From the NCBI RefSeq assembly GCF_004342285.1, contig NZ_SMCV01000007.1, positions 1 to 64,000 on the forward strand: a stretch of DNA of 64,000 nt, given 5' to 3'. Made by a program: the position numbers and the translations under genes. Source of the stretch: Klebsiella sp. BIGb0138. Its GTDB lineage: Bacteria > Pseudomonadota > Gammaproteobacteria > Enterobacterales > Enterobacteriaceae. The notes below the pieces were generated by a model. That model was given only the letters and a program-made list of their open reading frames with translations, did no database searches and had not been told where the DNA came from. Shown piece after piece: positions 47,525-59,485 of this stretch (positions are counted from its first letter, which is position 1; each line of letters starts with the position of its first letter).

Positions 47525-48346
47525 ATGGCTATCGCCCTGCAACGTTTCTGCATCAACCGCAAGATCGCCCCCGCGCTAAGCATCGACGCTTTTTTCCGCC
47601 TGGTGAACAGCCTGGGGCTGAACAAGGTCGAACTGCGTAATGATTTGCCCGGCGGTCAAGTGACCGACGATCTCAGCCATCAGCAGGTGCGGGAACTGGC
47701 TGACCGTTATCATATTGAGATTCTGACCATTAATGCGCTGTATCCTTTCAACCGTCGTACGGAACAGGTTCGCAGCCTGGCCGAATCGCTGCTGAAAGAG
47801 GCCCAGGCCATCGGCGCAAAAGCCCTGGTCCTGTGCCCGCTCAACGATGGCAGCGAGGTGGCCGCCGCTGAAACCCTGCACGCCCTGCGCGACCTCTCCC
47901 CCCTGTTTTCGTTTTACGGCGTGCGGGGCCTGGTTGAACCGCTCGGCTTCCCGCAGAGCTCGCTGCGTTCCGCCGCCCAGGTGCAGAGGCTGATTCGCGA
48001 TGCCCAGGTACCGTTTAAGCTGCTGATTGATACCTTCCACCACCACCTGTATCCGCAGGCGGAGGCCGAGTTTAGCCTGCTGGATGTTGCAGAGGTCGGC
48101 CTCGTGCACCTCTCCGGCGTGGACGACGCCCGGCCGCGGGAAAGCCTGACCGATGATGAACGCATCATGCTGACGGCCAAAGACCGGCTGCAGACCGCTG
48201 AGCAGGTCAAACAGCTGGAAGCGCGCGGTTACCAGGGCGCCTACTCCTTCGAACCCTTCGCCCCGGCGCTGGCGACATGGAGCGAAGACGATATCCGCCG
48301 CGAGATAGCGCAGAGCATCGCGCTGATTCAGCAGCACTGCGCCTGA
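47525..48346 (+). CDS. TIM-barrel sugar isomerase-like protein (IolI/IolH type)
   Basis: A 273-residue protein of the xylose-isomerase-like TIM-barrel group. Metal-binding type segments are GLVEPLGF (Glu), LLIDTFHHHLYP (Asp, His), LVHLSG and YSFEPFAP (Glu). In iol loci such proteins are IolI (2-keto-myo-inositol isomerase, which lets D-chiro-inositol enter the pathway) or IolH. I cannot tell which, so no symbol is given. CTGGAGAG stands just before ATG 47525. It is divergent from iolA and shares TGAAAT-type half-sites upstream. Confidence 0.8.
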   Translation: MAIALQRFCINRKIAPALSIDAFFRLVNSLGLNKVELRNDLPGGQVTDDLSHQQVRELADRYHIEILTINALYPFNRRTEQVRSLAESLLKEAQAIGAKALVLCPLNDGSEVAAAETLHALRDLSPLFSFYGVRGLVEPLGFPQSSLRSAAQVQRLIRDAQVPFKLLIDTFHHHLYPQAEAEFSLLDVAEVGLVHLSGVDDARPRESLTDDERIMLTAKDRLQTAEQVKQLEARGYQGAYSFEPFAPALATWSEDDIRREIAQSIALIQQHCA

Positions 48347-48411
48347 GGCCCCATCAACGCCATTCCCGACTAACGTGGCGATTTCTTCGCTCTTTTTGCG
48401 CCCGGGTTGCC

Positions 48412-48417
48412 TATAAT
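48412..48417 (+). promoter_or_regulatory. TATAAT -10 box upstream of yjgR
   Basis: A perfect TATAAT lies 29 bases before the yjgR ATG. No good -35 box is visible at 16-18 bases upstream. Confidence 0.5.
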
Positions 48418-48445
48418 CGACGCAGGATAAATGGAGGAATCAACC

Positions 48446-49948
48446 ATGAGCTCACCCCTGCTGATTGCGCGCACGCTGGAAAAACAGCTGCATTTGTTAC
48501 CCGGTATGGCCAACCGTCACGGCCTGATCACCGGTGCCACCGGGACCGGGAAAACCGTCACCCTGCAGAAGCTGGCGGAATCATTTTCGCAAATCGGCGT
48601 CCCGGTGTTTATGGCCGATGTAAAAGGCGATCTGACCGGGATCGCCGCAGCGGGCCAAAGCTCGGAGAAACTGCAGGCACGGCTGGAAAAGATCGGCGTT
48701 ACCGACTGGCAGCCCCACGCTAACCCGGTGGTAGTGTGGGATATTTTCGGCGAGAAAGGCCATCCGGTTCGCGCAACGGTATCCGATCTCGGGCCGCTGC
48801 TGCTGGCGCGGTTATTGAATCTCAACGAGGTCCAGTCCGGAGTGCTGAATATCATTTTTCGCATTGCCGACGATCGCGGCCTGCTGCTTCTCGACTTTAA
48901 GGATTTGCGCGCCATCACCCAGTATATCGGCGACAACGCCAAAGCCTTTCAAAACCAGTATGGCAATATCAGCACCGCGTCGGTCGGGGCTATCCAACGC
49001 GGTTTACTGACGCTGGAGCAGCAAGGGGCGGAGCACTTCTTTGGCGAGCCGATGCTCGATATCGCGGACTGGATGCGCGTCGATGAGGATGGCAAAGGGG
49101 TAATTAATGTCCTCAGCGCCGAGAAGCTGTACCAGATGCCGAAGCTGTATGCGGCCAGCCTGCTGTGGATGCTCTCAGAACTCTATGAACGTCTGCCGGA
49201 AGCCGGGGATCTGGAAAAGCCGAAGCTGGTCTTTTTCTTCGATGAAGCCCATCTGCTGTTTAACGACGCCCCCCAGGTATTGCTGGATAAAATCGAGCAG
49301 GTGATCCGCCTGATTCGCTCCAAAGCCGTGGGGGTCTATTTCGTCTCGCAGAACCCGTCGGATATACCCGATGCGGTCCTGGGCCAGCTGGGCAACCGGG
49401 TCCAGCACGCCCTGCGCGCCTTCACGCCGAAAGATCAGAAAGCGGTGAAAACCGCCGCGCAGACCATGCGCGCCAACCCGGCCTTCAGCACCGAGCAGGC
49501 CATTCAGGAACTGGGCACCGGCGAAGCGCTGATCTCATTCCTTGATGAGAAAGGCAGCCCGTCGGTGGTCGAGCGGGCGATGGTTATCGCCCCGTGCTCG
49601 CGGATGGGACCGGTGAGCGACGACGAGCGTAACGGCCTGATTAACCACTCGGCGCTGTACGGCAAATATGAAGAAGAGGTCGATCGCGAGTCCGCGTTTG
49701 AAATGTTGCAAAAAGGCGTGCAGGCCGCCGCCGGACAGCAGGAGACGCCGCCGGCGCAAGGCCAGACCAGCGACGACGACGACGGTCTGCTGGGCGGGCT
49801 GAAAGATATCCTGTTTGGCACCACCGGCCCGCGCGGCGGCAAGCGCGACGGCATCGTGCAAACGGCGGCCAAAAGCGCGGTGCGTCAGGTGACGAATCAG
49901 ATAGTGAGAGGCATGCTGGGGAGTTTACTCGGCGGGCGAAAACGTTGA
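48446..49948 (+). CDS. yjgR: HerA-like P-loop ATPase YjgR (DUF853)
   Basis: A 500-residue ATPase of the HerA/FtsK-like group. Walker A is [12 protein letters not shown] (about residue 31), Walker B is [12 protein letters not shown], and the C-terminal tail is Gly/Arg-rich. Its cellular role is not established; relatives pump or process DNA. ATG 48446 is chosen because GGAGG lies eight bases upstream; the ATG at 48431 contains that ribosome site. It ends convergently with lptG at a shared terminator. Confidence 0.88.
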   Translation: MSSPLLIARTLEKQLHLLPGMANRHGLITGATGTGKTVTLQKLAESFSQIGVPVFMADVKGDLTGIAAAGQSSEKLQARLEKIGVTDWQPHANPVVVWDIFGEKGHPVRATVSDLGPLLLARLLNLNEVQSGVLNIIFRIADDRGLLLLDFKDLRAITQYIGDNAKAFQNQYGNISTASVGAIQRGLLTLEQQGAEHFFGEPMLDIADWMRVDEDGKGVINVLSAEKLYQMPKLYAASLLWMLSELYERLPEAGDLEKPKLVFFFDEAHLLFNDAPQVLLDKIEQVIRLIRSKAVGVYFVSQNPSDIPDAVLGQLGNRVQHALRAFTPKDQKAVKTAAQTMRANPAFSTEQAIQELGTGEALISFLDEKGSPSVVERAMVIAPCSRMGPVSDDERNGLINHSALYGKYEEEVDRESAFEMLQKGVQAAAGQQETPPAQGQTSDDDDGLLGGLKDILFGTTGPRGGKRDGIVQTAAKSAVRQVTNQIVRGMLGSLLGGRKR

Positions 49949-49951
49949 TCT

Positions 49952-49982
49952 CATCCCCCTCCCGGCGCAAGGGAGGGGGATG
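49952..49982. terminator. Bidirectional hairpin between yjgR and lptG
   Basis: CATCCCCCTCCC and GGGAGGGGGATG form a perfect 12-bp stem with loop GGCGCAA between two convergent stops. No long T-run is present on the plus side. Confidence 0.75.
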
Positions 49983-49987
49983 CGGGA

Positions 49988-51070
49988 CTAATTTTTTTTC
50001 ATCATCAGCCACAGGCTAATCAGGAAGAAGCTGAAGCTCGGCAGCAGCGCGCCGATAATCGGCGGAATACCGTAGACCAGCGTCAGCGGGCCAAAAATCT
50101 GGTCGAGGACGTAGAAGATAAAGCCAAAGCTGATCCCGGTGACCACCCTGACGCCCATCGCCACGCTGCGCAGCGGGCCGAAGATAAACGACAGCGCCAT
50201 CAGCATCATCACCGCCACCGACAGCGGCTGGAAGATCTTGCTCCACATATTTAGCTGATAACGTCCCGGATCCTGCCCGCTGGACTTCAGATAGGTGACA
50301 TAGTTATGCAGGCCGCTGATCGACAGCGCATCCGGGTCCAGGGCCACAACCCCCAGCTTGTCCGGCGTCAGCTTAGTTTTCCAGGTCCCGCTCACCATCT
50401 GTGAACCGGTGATCTGTTTCGGGTCGGTCAGGTTGGACTCATCAACCTGCGACAGGCGCCAGACTTTCGTCTCGTTATCGAATTTCGCCGAAGCGGCGTA
50501 GCGCACGGTCTGCAAGCGGCGCTGGTCGTTGAAGGCGTAAATGCTCACCCCGCCCAGCTCGTCGTTACCTTTCACCCGTTCGATATAGACGAAGTTATGC
50601 CCGTCTTTCGCCCACAGCCCCTGCTGAGTCGACAGCAGCGACCCGCCGTACATCTGCTGAGCGCGGTAGTTACGCGCCATCTGCTCGCCCTGCGGCGCGA
50701 CCCACTCGCCTATCGCCATGGTCAGCAGCACCAGCGGAATCGCGGTTTTCATCACCGCCAGCGCCACCTGCAAGCGGGTGAAGCCAGAGGCCTGCATGAC
50801 CACCAGCTCACTGCGCTGCGCCAGCATCCCCAGCCCGAGCAGCGCGCCGAGCAGCGCCGCCATCGGGAAGAAGATCTGCACGTCTTTCGGCACGCTGAGA
50901 AGGGTGTACAGCCCGGCGCCCAGCGCGTCATAACTGCCCTGACCGGCTTTTTTCAGCTGATCGACAAACTTGATAATGCCCGAGAGCGAAACCAGCATGA
51001 ACAGCGTCATCATGATGGTGTTGAAAATCGTCTTACCGATATAACGGTCAAGTACGCCAAACGCCTGCAT
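49988..51070 (-). CDS. lptG: LPS export ABC transporter permease LptG
   Basis: A 360-residue inner-membrane subunit of the LptB2FGC complex, which extracts lipopolysaccharide from the inner membrane and pushes it to the outer membrane. It has three N-terminal spans (from FNTIMMTLFMLVSL), a periplasmic beta-jellyroll of about 150 residues and three C-terminal spans. The ATG overlaps the lptF stop by one base (TGATG), so the two are coupled. Confidence 0.95.
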   Translation of the reverse strand: MQAFGVLDRYIGKTIFNTIMMTLFMLVSLSGIIKFVDQLKKAGQGSYDALGAGLYTLLSVPKDVQIFFPMAALLGALLGLGMLAQRSELVVMQASGFTRLQVALAVMKTAIPLVLLTMAIGEWVAPQGEQMARNYRAQQMYGGSLLSTQQGLWAKDGHNFVYIERVKGNDELGGVSIYAFNDQRRLQTVRYAASAKFDNETKVWRLSQVDESNLTDPKQITGSQMVSGTWKTKLTPDKLGVVALDPDALSISGLHNYVTYLKSSGQDPGRYQLNMWSKIFQPLSVAVMMLMALSFIFGPLRSVAMGVRVVTGISFGFIFYVLDQIFGPLTLVYGIPPIIGALLPSFSFFLISLWLMMKKN

Positions 51071-52167
51071 CACGCCGCTCCTTTATTAAAACGGGCACGG
51101 AAGCGGCGCATCGGCACCGTATCCCACAGGTTCAACAGCACGGCCAGCGCGAAATAGAGCAGGTTGATGGCCCACATCCAGATCATCGGGTCGATTTTCC
51201 CTTTGCCGCCGTTGGACTTAATCGAGGTCTGCAGCAGGAAGAACACCAGGTACAGCAGCATCGCCGGCAGCATCGACAGCACCCGGCCCTGACGCGGGTT
51301 CACCACGCTCAGCGGGACCACCATCAGCGCCATAATGAACACCGTCGCCACCAGCGTGAAACGCCAGTGCAGCTCCGCGCGCGCGCGGTCGGTATCGGTG
51401 CGCCACAGCGTGCGCATCCCCATCTGTTCGGTATCGTCAGGATCCGACGCCACCGCCTGATGGCCGACAATCGCCTGATAATTTTTGAAATCCGTAATGC
51501 GGAAATCGCGCAGCATCGCCGTGCCTTCGAAGCGGGTGCCCTGATTCATGGTCACCACCTGCGAGCCGTCTTTCTGCTGGGTGAGCTCGCCCGAATCCGC
51601 CACCACGACCGACGGACGCGCGTTGCCTTTCGGCTTCAGCTGCGCCAGGAACACATCCTGGAAGCGCTTGCCGTTGACGTTTTCAATAAACAGTACGGCG
51701 CTGCCATCGCTGGCCTGCTGGAACTGCCCCTGGGCCAGCGCGGCCATCCCGGGGTTGGCTTTGGCTTCCGCCAGCACCTCATCCTGATGTCGGGACGACC
51801 AGGGGCCGGCCCACATCACGTTCACCGCCGCCACGGCGCCGGTAAACAGCGCGAGGATCATCGCCGCTTTCACCAGTACGGCCTTACTCAGACCGCAGGC
51901 ATGCATCACCGTGATTTCACTTTCGGTATACAGTTTGCCCAGCGTCATCAGCAGCCCGAGGAATAAGCTCAGGGGCAGAATCAGCTGCGCCATTTCCGGC
52001 ACGCCCAGCCCTAACAGCGAGAGCACCAGATTGGTCGGGATATCGCCATCCACCGCGGCGCCGAGGATCCTGACCAGCTTCTGGCAAAAGAAAATGAGTA
52101 ACAGGATGAACAGGATCGCCAACTGGCTTTTCAGCGTCTCACGAACCAGATATCTTATGATTATCAC
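51070..52167 (-). CDS. lptF: LPS export ABC transporter permease LptF
   Basis: A 365-residue partner of LptG with the same layout: spans at both ends and a periplasmic jellyroll domain between them. It starts MIIIRYLVRETLKSQLAILF as in E. coli. It is essential in enterobacteria as part of LPS transport. It is divergent from pepA. Confidence 0.95.
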   Translation of the reverse strand: MIIIRYLVRETLKSQLAILFILLLIFFCQKLVRILGAAVDGDIPTNLVLSLLGLGVPEMAQLILPLSLFLGLLMTLGKLYTESEITVMHACGLSKAVLVKAAMILALFTGAVAAVNVMWAGPWSSRHQDEVLAEAKANPGMAALAQGQFQQASDGSAVLFIENVNGKRFQDVFLAQLKPKGNARPSVVVADSGELTQQKDGSQVVTMNQGTRFEGTAMLRDFRITDFKNYQAIVGHQAVASDPDDTEQMGMRTLWRTDTDRARAELHWRFTLVATVFIMALMVVPLSVVNPRQGRVLSMLPAMLLYLVFFLLQTSIKSNGGKGKIDPMIWMWAINLLYFALAVLLNLWDTVPMRRFRARFNKGAA

Positions 52168-53946
<1,779 letters not shown>

Positions 53947-53950
53947 GTTT

Positions 53951-53984
53951 GCAGGCCGGATCGCGCGAGGCGTATCCGGCCTGC
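53951..53984. repeat. REP-type hairpin after pepA
   Basis: GCAGGCCGGAT (53951-53961) and ATCCGGCCTGC (53974-53984) form a perfect 11-bp stem. A second weaker GC palindrome follows to 54035. Confidence 0.75.
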
Positions 53985-54065
53985 AAAACGGCAGTAAACC
54001 GTAGGCCCGGCCAGCGCAGCGCAGCCGGGCAGTACGTTTAAATTCACCACAAGAAGCCCCATATC

Positions 54066-54509
54066 ATGAGAAACGCAACGTTCTACCTTCTGGACAACGA
54101 CACTACACAGGATGGCCTGAGCGCCGTCGAGCAACTGGTGTGTGAACTTGCCGCAGAACGTTGGCGCAGCGGCAAGCGCGTGCTGATCGCCTGTGAAGAC
54201 GAGCAGCAGGCCATCCGCCTGGATGAAGCGCTGTGGACGCGCCCCCCGGAAAGCTTTGTGCCGCACAACCTGGCGGGAGAAGGGCCAAGAGGCGGCGCGC
54301 CGGTGGAGGTCGCCTGGCCGCAAAAGCGCAACAGCAGCCCGCGCGATATTCTGATCAGTCTGCGGCTAAACTTTGCAGATTTTGCCACCGCTTTCACAGA
54401 AGTGATAGACTTTGTCCCTCACGAAGACTCTCTGAAACAACTGGCGCGCGAACGTTATAAAGCGTACCGCATGGCTGGTTTCAACCTGAACACGGCAACC
54501 TGGAAATAA
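54066..54509 (+). CDS. holC: DNA polymerase III chi subunit HolC
   Basis: A 147-residue clamp-loader accessory protein that links the replisome to single-strand binding protein and partners with psi (HolD). It begins [12 protein letters not shown] and contains LLDND...[16 protein letters not shown] as in E. coli chi. The stop and the valS start overlap by one base (TAATG). Confidence 0.95.
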   Translation: MRNATFYLLDNDTTQDGLSAVEQLVCELAAERWRSGKRVLIACEDEQQAIRLDEALWTRPPESFVPHNLAGEGPRGGAPVEVAWPQKRNSSPRDILISLRLNFADFATAFTEVIDFVPHEDSLKQLARERYKAYRMAGFNLNTATWK

Positions 54510-57364
54510 TGGAAAAGACATACAACCCACAAGATATCGAACAGCCGCTTTACGAGCACTGGGAAAAGCAGGGCTATTTCAAACCGAATGGTGATGAAAG
54601 CCAGGAGAGCTTCTGCATCATGATCCCGCCGCCGAACGTCACCGGCAGTTTGCATATGGGTCATGCCTTCCAGCAAACCATCATGGATACCATGATTCGC
54701 TACCAGCGCATGCAGGGTAAAAATACCCTGTGGCAGGCCGGGACCGACCATGCGGGTATCGCTACCCAGATGGTGGTTGAGCGTAAGATTGCCGCCGAAG
54801 AAGGGAAAACCCGCCACGACTACGGTCGCGAGGCCTTTATCGATAAAATCTGGCAGTGGAAGGCGGAATCCGGCGGCACCATCACCCGGCAGATGCGTCG
54901 CCTTGGCAACTCTGTGGACTGGGAGCGCGAGCGCTTCACCATGGATGAAGGTCTTTCCAACGCCGTCAAAGAAGTCTTTGTCCGCCTGTACAAAGAAGAT
55001 CTGATTTACCGCGGCAAGCGCCTGGTCAACTGGGATCCGAAACTGCGCACCGCCATCTCCGATCTCGAAGTGGAAAACCGCGAGTCCAAAGGCTCGATGT
55101 GGCACATCCGCTACCCGCTGGCCGACGGCGCGAAAACCGCTGACGGTAAAGATTACCTGGTGGTCGCCACCACCCGTCCGGAAACCCTGCTGGGCGACAC
55201 CGGCGTGGCGGTGAATCCGGAAGACCCGCGTTACAAAGACCTGATCGGCAAATTCGTGATTCTGCCGCTGGTTAACCGCCGCATTCCGATCGTCGGCGAC
55301 GAACACGCTGACATGGAAAAAGGCACCGGCTGCGTGAAAATCACCCCGGCGCACGACTTTAACGACTATGAAGTCGGGAAACGTCACGCCCTGCCGATGA
55401 TCAACATCCTGACCTTTGACGGCGACATCCGCGAAAGCGCGCAGGTGTACGACACCAAAGGCGAAGAGTCCGCGGTTTACTCCGCAGAGATCCCGGCTGA
55501 ATTCCAGAATCTGGAGCGTTTCGCTGCGCGTAAAGCCGTTGTGGCGGCCATCGATGCGCTCGGTCTGCTCGAAGAGATCAAACCTCACGATCTGACCGTG
55601 CCGTACGGCGACCGCGGCGGCGTGGTCATCGAGCCGATGCTGACCGACCAGTGGTACGTTCGCGCCGACGTGCTGGCGAAGCCCGCCGTAGAAGCGGTTG
55701 AAAACGGCGACATCCAGTTCGTGCCGAAGCAGTACGAAAACATGTATTTCTCCTGGATGCGCGATATTCAGGACTGGTGTATCTCCCGTCAGCTGTGGTG
55801 GGGTCACCGTATCCCGGCATGGTATGACAACGAAGGCAACGTTTACGTGGGCCGCACCGAAGACGAAGTGCGTCAGGAAAATAACCTCTCCGCCGACGTC
55901 GCCCTGCGCCAGGACGAAGATGTTCTGGATACCTGGTTCTCCTCCGCGCTGTGGACCTTCTCCACCCTCGGCTGGCCGGAAAACACCGACGCGCTGCGTC
56001 AGTTCCATCCGACCAGCGTGATGGTTTCCGGCTTTGACATCATCTTCTTCTGGATTGCCCGCATGATCATGATGACCATGCACTTCATCAAAGATGAAAA
56101 CGGCAAGCCGCAGGTACCGTTCAAAACGGTCTATATGACCGGCCTGATTCGCGACGACGAAGGGCAGAAAATGTCCAAATCCAAGGGTAACGTCATTGAC
56201 CCGCTGGATATGGTCGACGGCATCTCCCTGCCGGAGCTGCTGGAGAAACGTACCGGCAATATGATGCAGCCGCAGCTGGCGGAAAAAATCGCCAGACGCA
56301 CCGAGAAACAGTTCCCGAACGGCATTGAGCCGCACGGCACCGATGCCCTGCGCTTCACTCTGGCGGCGCTGGCCTCCACCGGCCGCGACATCAACTGGGA
56401 TATGAAGCGTCTGGAAGGTTACCGTAACTTCTGTAACAAGCTGTGGAACGCCAGCCGTTTCGTGCTGATGAATACCGAAGATCAGGACTGTGGCTTCAAC
56501 GGCGGCGAAATGGTGCTCTCCCTGGCCGATCGCTGGATCCTCGCGGAGTTCAACCAGACCGTCAAAGCGTATCGCGAGGCGCTGGATAACTTCCGCTTCG
56601 ATATCGCCGCCGGCATCCTGTATGAGTTCACCTGGAACCAGTTCTGCGACTGGTATCTGGAGCTGACCAAACCGGTGATGACCGGCGGTTCCGCAGCCGA
56701 GCTGCGCGGCACGCGTCATACGCTGGTGACCGTGCTGGAAGCTCTGCTGCGTCTGGCGCACCCGATCATTCCGTTCATCACTGAAACCATCTGGCAGCGG
56801 GTGAAAACCATCGTCGGTATCGATGCGGACACCATCATGCTGCAGCCGTTCCCGGTTTACGATGCGGCGCAGGTTGATGAAGCGGCGCTGGCCGATACCG
56901 AATGGCTGAAGCAGGCGATCGTCGCGGTGCGTAATATCCGTGCGGAAATGAACATCGCGCCGGGCAAACCGCTGGAACTGCTGCTGCGCGGCTGCAGCGA
57001 AGATGCGATTCGTCGTGTTAACGACAACCGCAGCTTCCTACTCAACCTGGCGCGCCTGGAAAGCATCACCGTGCTGCCTGCCGATGATAAGGGTCCGGTT
57101 TCCGTGACCAAAATCATCGACGGCGCCGAGCTGCTGATCCCGATGGCGGGGCTGATTGACAAACAAGCCGAGCTGGCGCGTCTGGCGAAAGAGGTCGCGA
57201 AAGTCGAAGCGGAGATTGGCCGTATCGAAGGTAAGCTCGCCAACGAAGGCTTCGTCGCCCGCGCGCCGGAAGCGGTGATTGCCAAAGAGCGCGAGAAGCT
57301 GGAAGGCTACGCGGAAGCGAAAAGCAAACTGATCGAACAGCAGGCCGTTATCGCCGCGCTGTAA
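54509..57364 (+). CDS. valS: Valyl-tRNA synthetase
   Basis: A 951-residue class I aminoacyl-tRNA synthetase. HIGH motif is GSLHMGHAF (about residue 48), the CP1 editing domain follows ([12 protein letters not shown]), KMSKS is [10 protein letters not shown] (about 554), and the C terminus has the tRNA-binding coiled coil ([19 protein letters not shown]). It is essential. It is translated from the end of holC and closed by a strong terminator. Confidence 0.97.
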   Translation: MEKTYNPQDIEQPLYEHWEKQGYFKPNGDESQESFCIMIPPPNVTGSLHMGHAFQQTIMDTMIRYQRMQGKNTLWQAGTDHAGIATQMVVERKIAAEEGKTRHDYGREAFIDKIWQWKAESGGTITRQMRRLGNSVDWERERFTMDEGLSNAVKEVFVRLYKEDLIYRGKRLVNWDPKLRTAISDLEVENRESKGSMWHIRYPLADGAKTADGKDYLVVATTRPETLLGDTGVAVNPEDPRYKDLIGKFVILPLVNRRIPIVGDEHADMEKGTGCVKITPAHDFNDYEVGKRHALPMINILTFDGDIRESAQVYDTKGEESAVYSAEIPAEFQNLERFAARKAVVAAIDALGLLEEIKPHDLTVPYGDRGGVVIEPMLTDQWYVRADVLAKPAVEAVENGDIQFVPKQYENMYFSWMRDIQDWCISRQLWWGHRIPAWYDNEGNVYVGRTEDEVRQENNLSADVALRQDEDVLDTWFSSALWTFSTLGWPENTDALRQFHPTSVMVSGFDIIFFWIARMIMMTMHFIKDENGKPQVPFKTVYMTGLIRDDEGQKMSKSKGNVIDPLDMVDGISLPELLEKRTGNMMQPQLAEKIARRTEKQFPNGIEPHGTDALRFTLAALASTGRDINWDMKRLEGYRNFCNKLWNASRFVLMNTEDQDCGFNGGEMVLSLADRWILAEFNQTVKAYREALDNFRFDIAAGILYEFTWNQFCDWYLELTKPVMTGGSAAELRGTRHTLVTVLEALLRLAHPIIPFITETIWQRVKTIVGIDADTIMLQPFPVYDAAQVDEAALADTEWLKQAIVAVRNIRAEMNIAPGKPLELLLRGCSEDAIRRVNDNRSFLLNLARLESITVLPADDKGPVSVTKIIDGAELLIPMAGLIDKQAELARLAKEVAKVEAEIGRIEGKLANEGFVARAPEAVIAKEREKLEGYAEAKSKLIEQQAVIAAL

Positions 57365-57370
57365 TCCTCC

Positions 57371-57403
57371 CGCCCCTTGCCTGTTCAGGCAAGGGGCGTT
57401 TTT
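57371..57403 (+). terminator. Intrinsic terminator of holC-valS
   Basis: CGCCCCTTGCCT and AGGCAAGGGGCG form a perfect 12-bp stem with loop GTTC, followed by five T, six bases after the valS stop. Confidence 0.93.
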
Positions 57404-57485
57404 ATCCACGATACGCGCTTGCGCTCCCCCCGCTCCCGATGTTATTAACAACACCATCCGTCATTTTTTTGCTATGAGTAATCGT

Positions 57486-57989
57486 ATGAATACGATCGCG
57501 ACCGTTACGGCGTCGCTGCGCCGCATCACCGCTGAAGACAATGCTGCTATCGCCAACGTTATCCGCCAGGTTTCTGCGGAATACGGGCTGACGGCCGATA
57601 AGGGCTACACCGTAGCCGACCCCAACCTCGATGAGCTTTTTGAGCTCTACAGCCAGCCGGGCTCCGCCTACTGGGTGGTTGAACAGGATGGTCGGGTGGT
57701 CGGCGGCGGCGGAATTGCCCCGCTGGCTCATAGCGAACCGGATATCTGCGAACTGCAGAAAATGTATTTTATGACCTCTGCCCGCGGACAGGGGCTGGCG
57801 AAAAAGCTGGCGCTGCTGGCGTTAGATCACGCCCGCGAGCAGGGGTTCAAACGCTGCTATCTGGAAACCACCGCCTTTCTGAAAGAGGCCGTCGGGCTAT
57901 ATGAGCACCTGGGGTTCGAACATATCGACGGGCCCCTTGGCCGCACCGGACATGTGGATTGCGAAGTGCGAATGCTGAAAACGCTGTAA
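57486..57989 (+). CDS. yjgM: GNAT-family acetyltransferase YjgM
   Basis: A 167-residue GNAT acetyltransferase. The acetyl-CoA binding loop [14 protein letters not shown] (motif A) and the C-terminal [25 protein letters not shown] are clear. The natural substrate is not established to my knowledge. ATG 57486 is chosen by comparison with E. coli; an ATG at 57474 adds four residues. It stands between valS and miaE as expected for the region. Confidence 0.9.
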   Translation: MNTIATVTASLRRITAEDNAAIANVIRQVSAEYGLTADKGYTVADPNLDELFELYSQPGSAYWVVEQDGRVVGGGGIAPLAHSEPDICELQKMYFMTSARGQGLAKKLALLALDHAREQGFKRCYLETTAFLKEAVGLYEHLGFEHIDGPLGRTGHVDCEVRMLKTL

Positions 57990-58040
57990 GCGCTTGCCCC
58001 GCCCGCGCGCTGCCTGCGGCGGCTCCCGGCACTCAGGTCA

Positions 58041-58072
58041 CCCGGATAAGACGCGCAGCGTCGCTATCCGGG
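58041..58072. repeat. REP-type palindrome between yjgM and miaE
   Basis: CCCGGATA and TATCCGGG flank a 16-base loop between two convergent stops. Probably a transcript end. Confidence 0.75.
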
Positions 58073-58081
58073 AACATCGCA

Positions 58082-58846
58082 TCAGGCGATAACCGGCACG
58101 CCGCTGTGAAAGCGGAACTCCGCCTCCGGAGCGTTAATTAACGCCGCTTCCGCCTCGCCAAGCTGGCGTATGCGTTCGCTGATATCCTCATCGGCGATCT
58201 GCTGCGCCAGGTCCAGGTAGTCCTGATAATGGCGCGCCTCCGAACGCAGCAGCGACAGGTAAAACTTCTGCAGGTCTTCCTCCAGCCACGGCGCCAGCGC
58301 GGCAAACCGCTCGCACGAGCGCGCTTCAATATAGGCGCCGCAAATCAGCTTATCGATCAGCATCACCGGTTCGTGAGAACGCACCTCTCTGCGCAGCCCG
58401 CGGGCGTAGTTGCTGGCGGTGATTTTGACGTACGGGATGTCGTGCGCCTGCATCATTTCGCGCACCTGCCAGAAGTGATGCAGCTCTTCTTTAATCAGCA
58501 GGACCATGCTATCTATCAGCTGGCGGCCCCAGGGGTCGTCGGTTTGCGGCATGGTGCTTTTATTGATTCGCTTATGCAGCGCGACGAAATCCGGCTCCGG
58601 CCCCCAGCGGTAGGTGAAGTCCTCATACGGCTTGAGACAGGCCAGCAGTTCGTCGGCCCCCTCTTTATCGGCGACATATTTACGCACCAGCAGCAGCGCA
58701 TTTTGCGCCGCCTTTAGCTCACAGACCATGTGATCGGTCAGCAGCAGCGGAAGATTTTCCGCTTTACGGGCTTCATCAATCCACGCCTGAGGCGTTGGAC
58801 AGTGCAGGAAATTCAGTACGGGGGCGAGTATTTGCGGGTAATCCAT
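58082..58846 (-). CDS. miaE: tRNA 2-methylthio-N6-isopentenyl adenosine hydroxylase MiaE
   Basis: A 254-residue di-iron monooxygenase that hydroxylates the isopentenyl group of ms2i6A37 in tRNA. Iron ligands are likely in CELKAAQNA, EELHHFWQV and RSCERFAAL...EARHY, typical ferritin-like ExxH pairs. miaE is present in Salmonella and Klebsiella but absent from E. coli K-12, which supports a non-Escherichia host. Confidence 0.93.
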   Translation of the reverse strand: MDYPQILAPVLNFLHCPTPQAWIDEARKAENLPLLLTDHMVCELKAAQNALLLVRKYVADKEGADELLACLKPYEDFTYRWGPEPDFVALHKRINKSTMPQTDDPWGRQLIDSMVLLIKEELHHFWQVREMMQAHDIPYVKITASNYARGLRREVRSHEPVMLIDKLICGAYIEARSCERFAALAPWLEEDLQKFYLSLLRSEARHYQDYLDLAQQIADEDISERIRQLGEAEAALINAPEAEFRFHSGVPVIA

Positions 58847-58896
58847 GAATGATCCTTGCTATACGGCGGCGGGCGCCGCCGTATCCATCTGCAACC

Positions 58897-59322
58897 TTAG
58901 TGGCGAACCCCGTCGTCGTCTTCATCGACGAGATCGTCATCGTCTTCTTCGTCGCCGTCTTCGCCGTTAGGATCTTCGTAGTACGTGCCCCAGCCGTCAT
59001 ATTCCACGCCGAATTTTTCCGCCAGGTTCAGCAGCTGCTCAACCTGGGCGTCGATCAGCTCCACTTTCAGCGCGCTTTCGCTCAGGATATCGCAGCAGAT
59101 AACCACATCGCCTTCTTCGACTTCCAGCTCTTCCGGCTCGGTCACTTCATAACCCAGTTTGAACGCTTCTACCGCCACTTTCTCCAGCGTTTCGAAGTCG
59201 TCGGCAGAGAGATGGTGCTCAATGGTGTACAGGGCGTCCGGATCGCTGCCGTCTTCGAGCAGCTCTTCGATTATCAGACGCGTTTCTTCACGCTGTTCTT
59301 CCAGTAGTTCCGGGTTTGCCAT
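58897..59322 (-). CDS. rraB: Ribonuclease E inhibitor RraB
   Basis: A 141-residue acidic protein that binds RNase E and tempers mRNA decay. [20 protein letters not shown] begins the fold and an extremely acidic tail (residues about 118-138, mostly Asp and Glu) closes it. ATG 59322 has GAGGAA upstream; the frame is open further up but lacks a family match. It is divergent from argI. Confidence 0.93.
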   Translation of the reverse strand: MANPELLEEQREETRLIIEELLEDGSDPDALYTIEHHLSADDFETLEKVAVEAFKLGYEVTEPEELEVEEGDVVICCDILSESALKVELIDAQVEQLLNLAEKFGVEYDGWGTYYEDPNGEDGDEEDDDDLVDEDDDGVRH

Positions 59323-59418
59323 GGCTCGTTCCTCATAATGTGCGGCAGATACTTCTATTGTCACATACCGCCGTGATTGCCTCCACCTTTGCGCGAAAGA
59401 TTTGTGCAATGGGGTTGC

Positions 59419-59458
59419 AAATGAATATTCATACATATAAATTGAATTTTAATTCAAT
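59419..59458 (+). promoter_or_regulatory. Two ARG boxes upstream of argI
   Basis: AATGAATATTCATACA (from 59420) and ATTGAATTTTAATTCAAT (59441-59458) match the ArgR box pattern and are separated by a few bases, as in other arginine operons. ArgR with arginine should repress argI here. Confidence 0.85.
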
Positions 59459-59485
59459 AAGTGGCTTAAGCCATGTGAGGGAACC

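Noticed and set aside
54455..56761. Long open frame (768 codons) antisense to valS
   Set aside because: It lies entirely over valS, has no ribosome site or family likeness, and is typical of open antisense frames over GC-rich genes.
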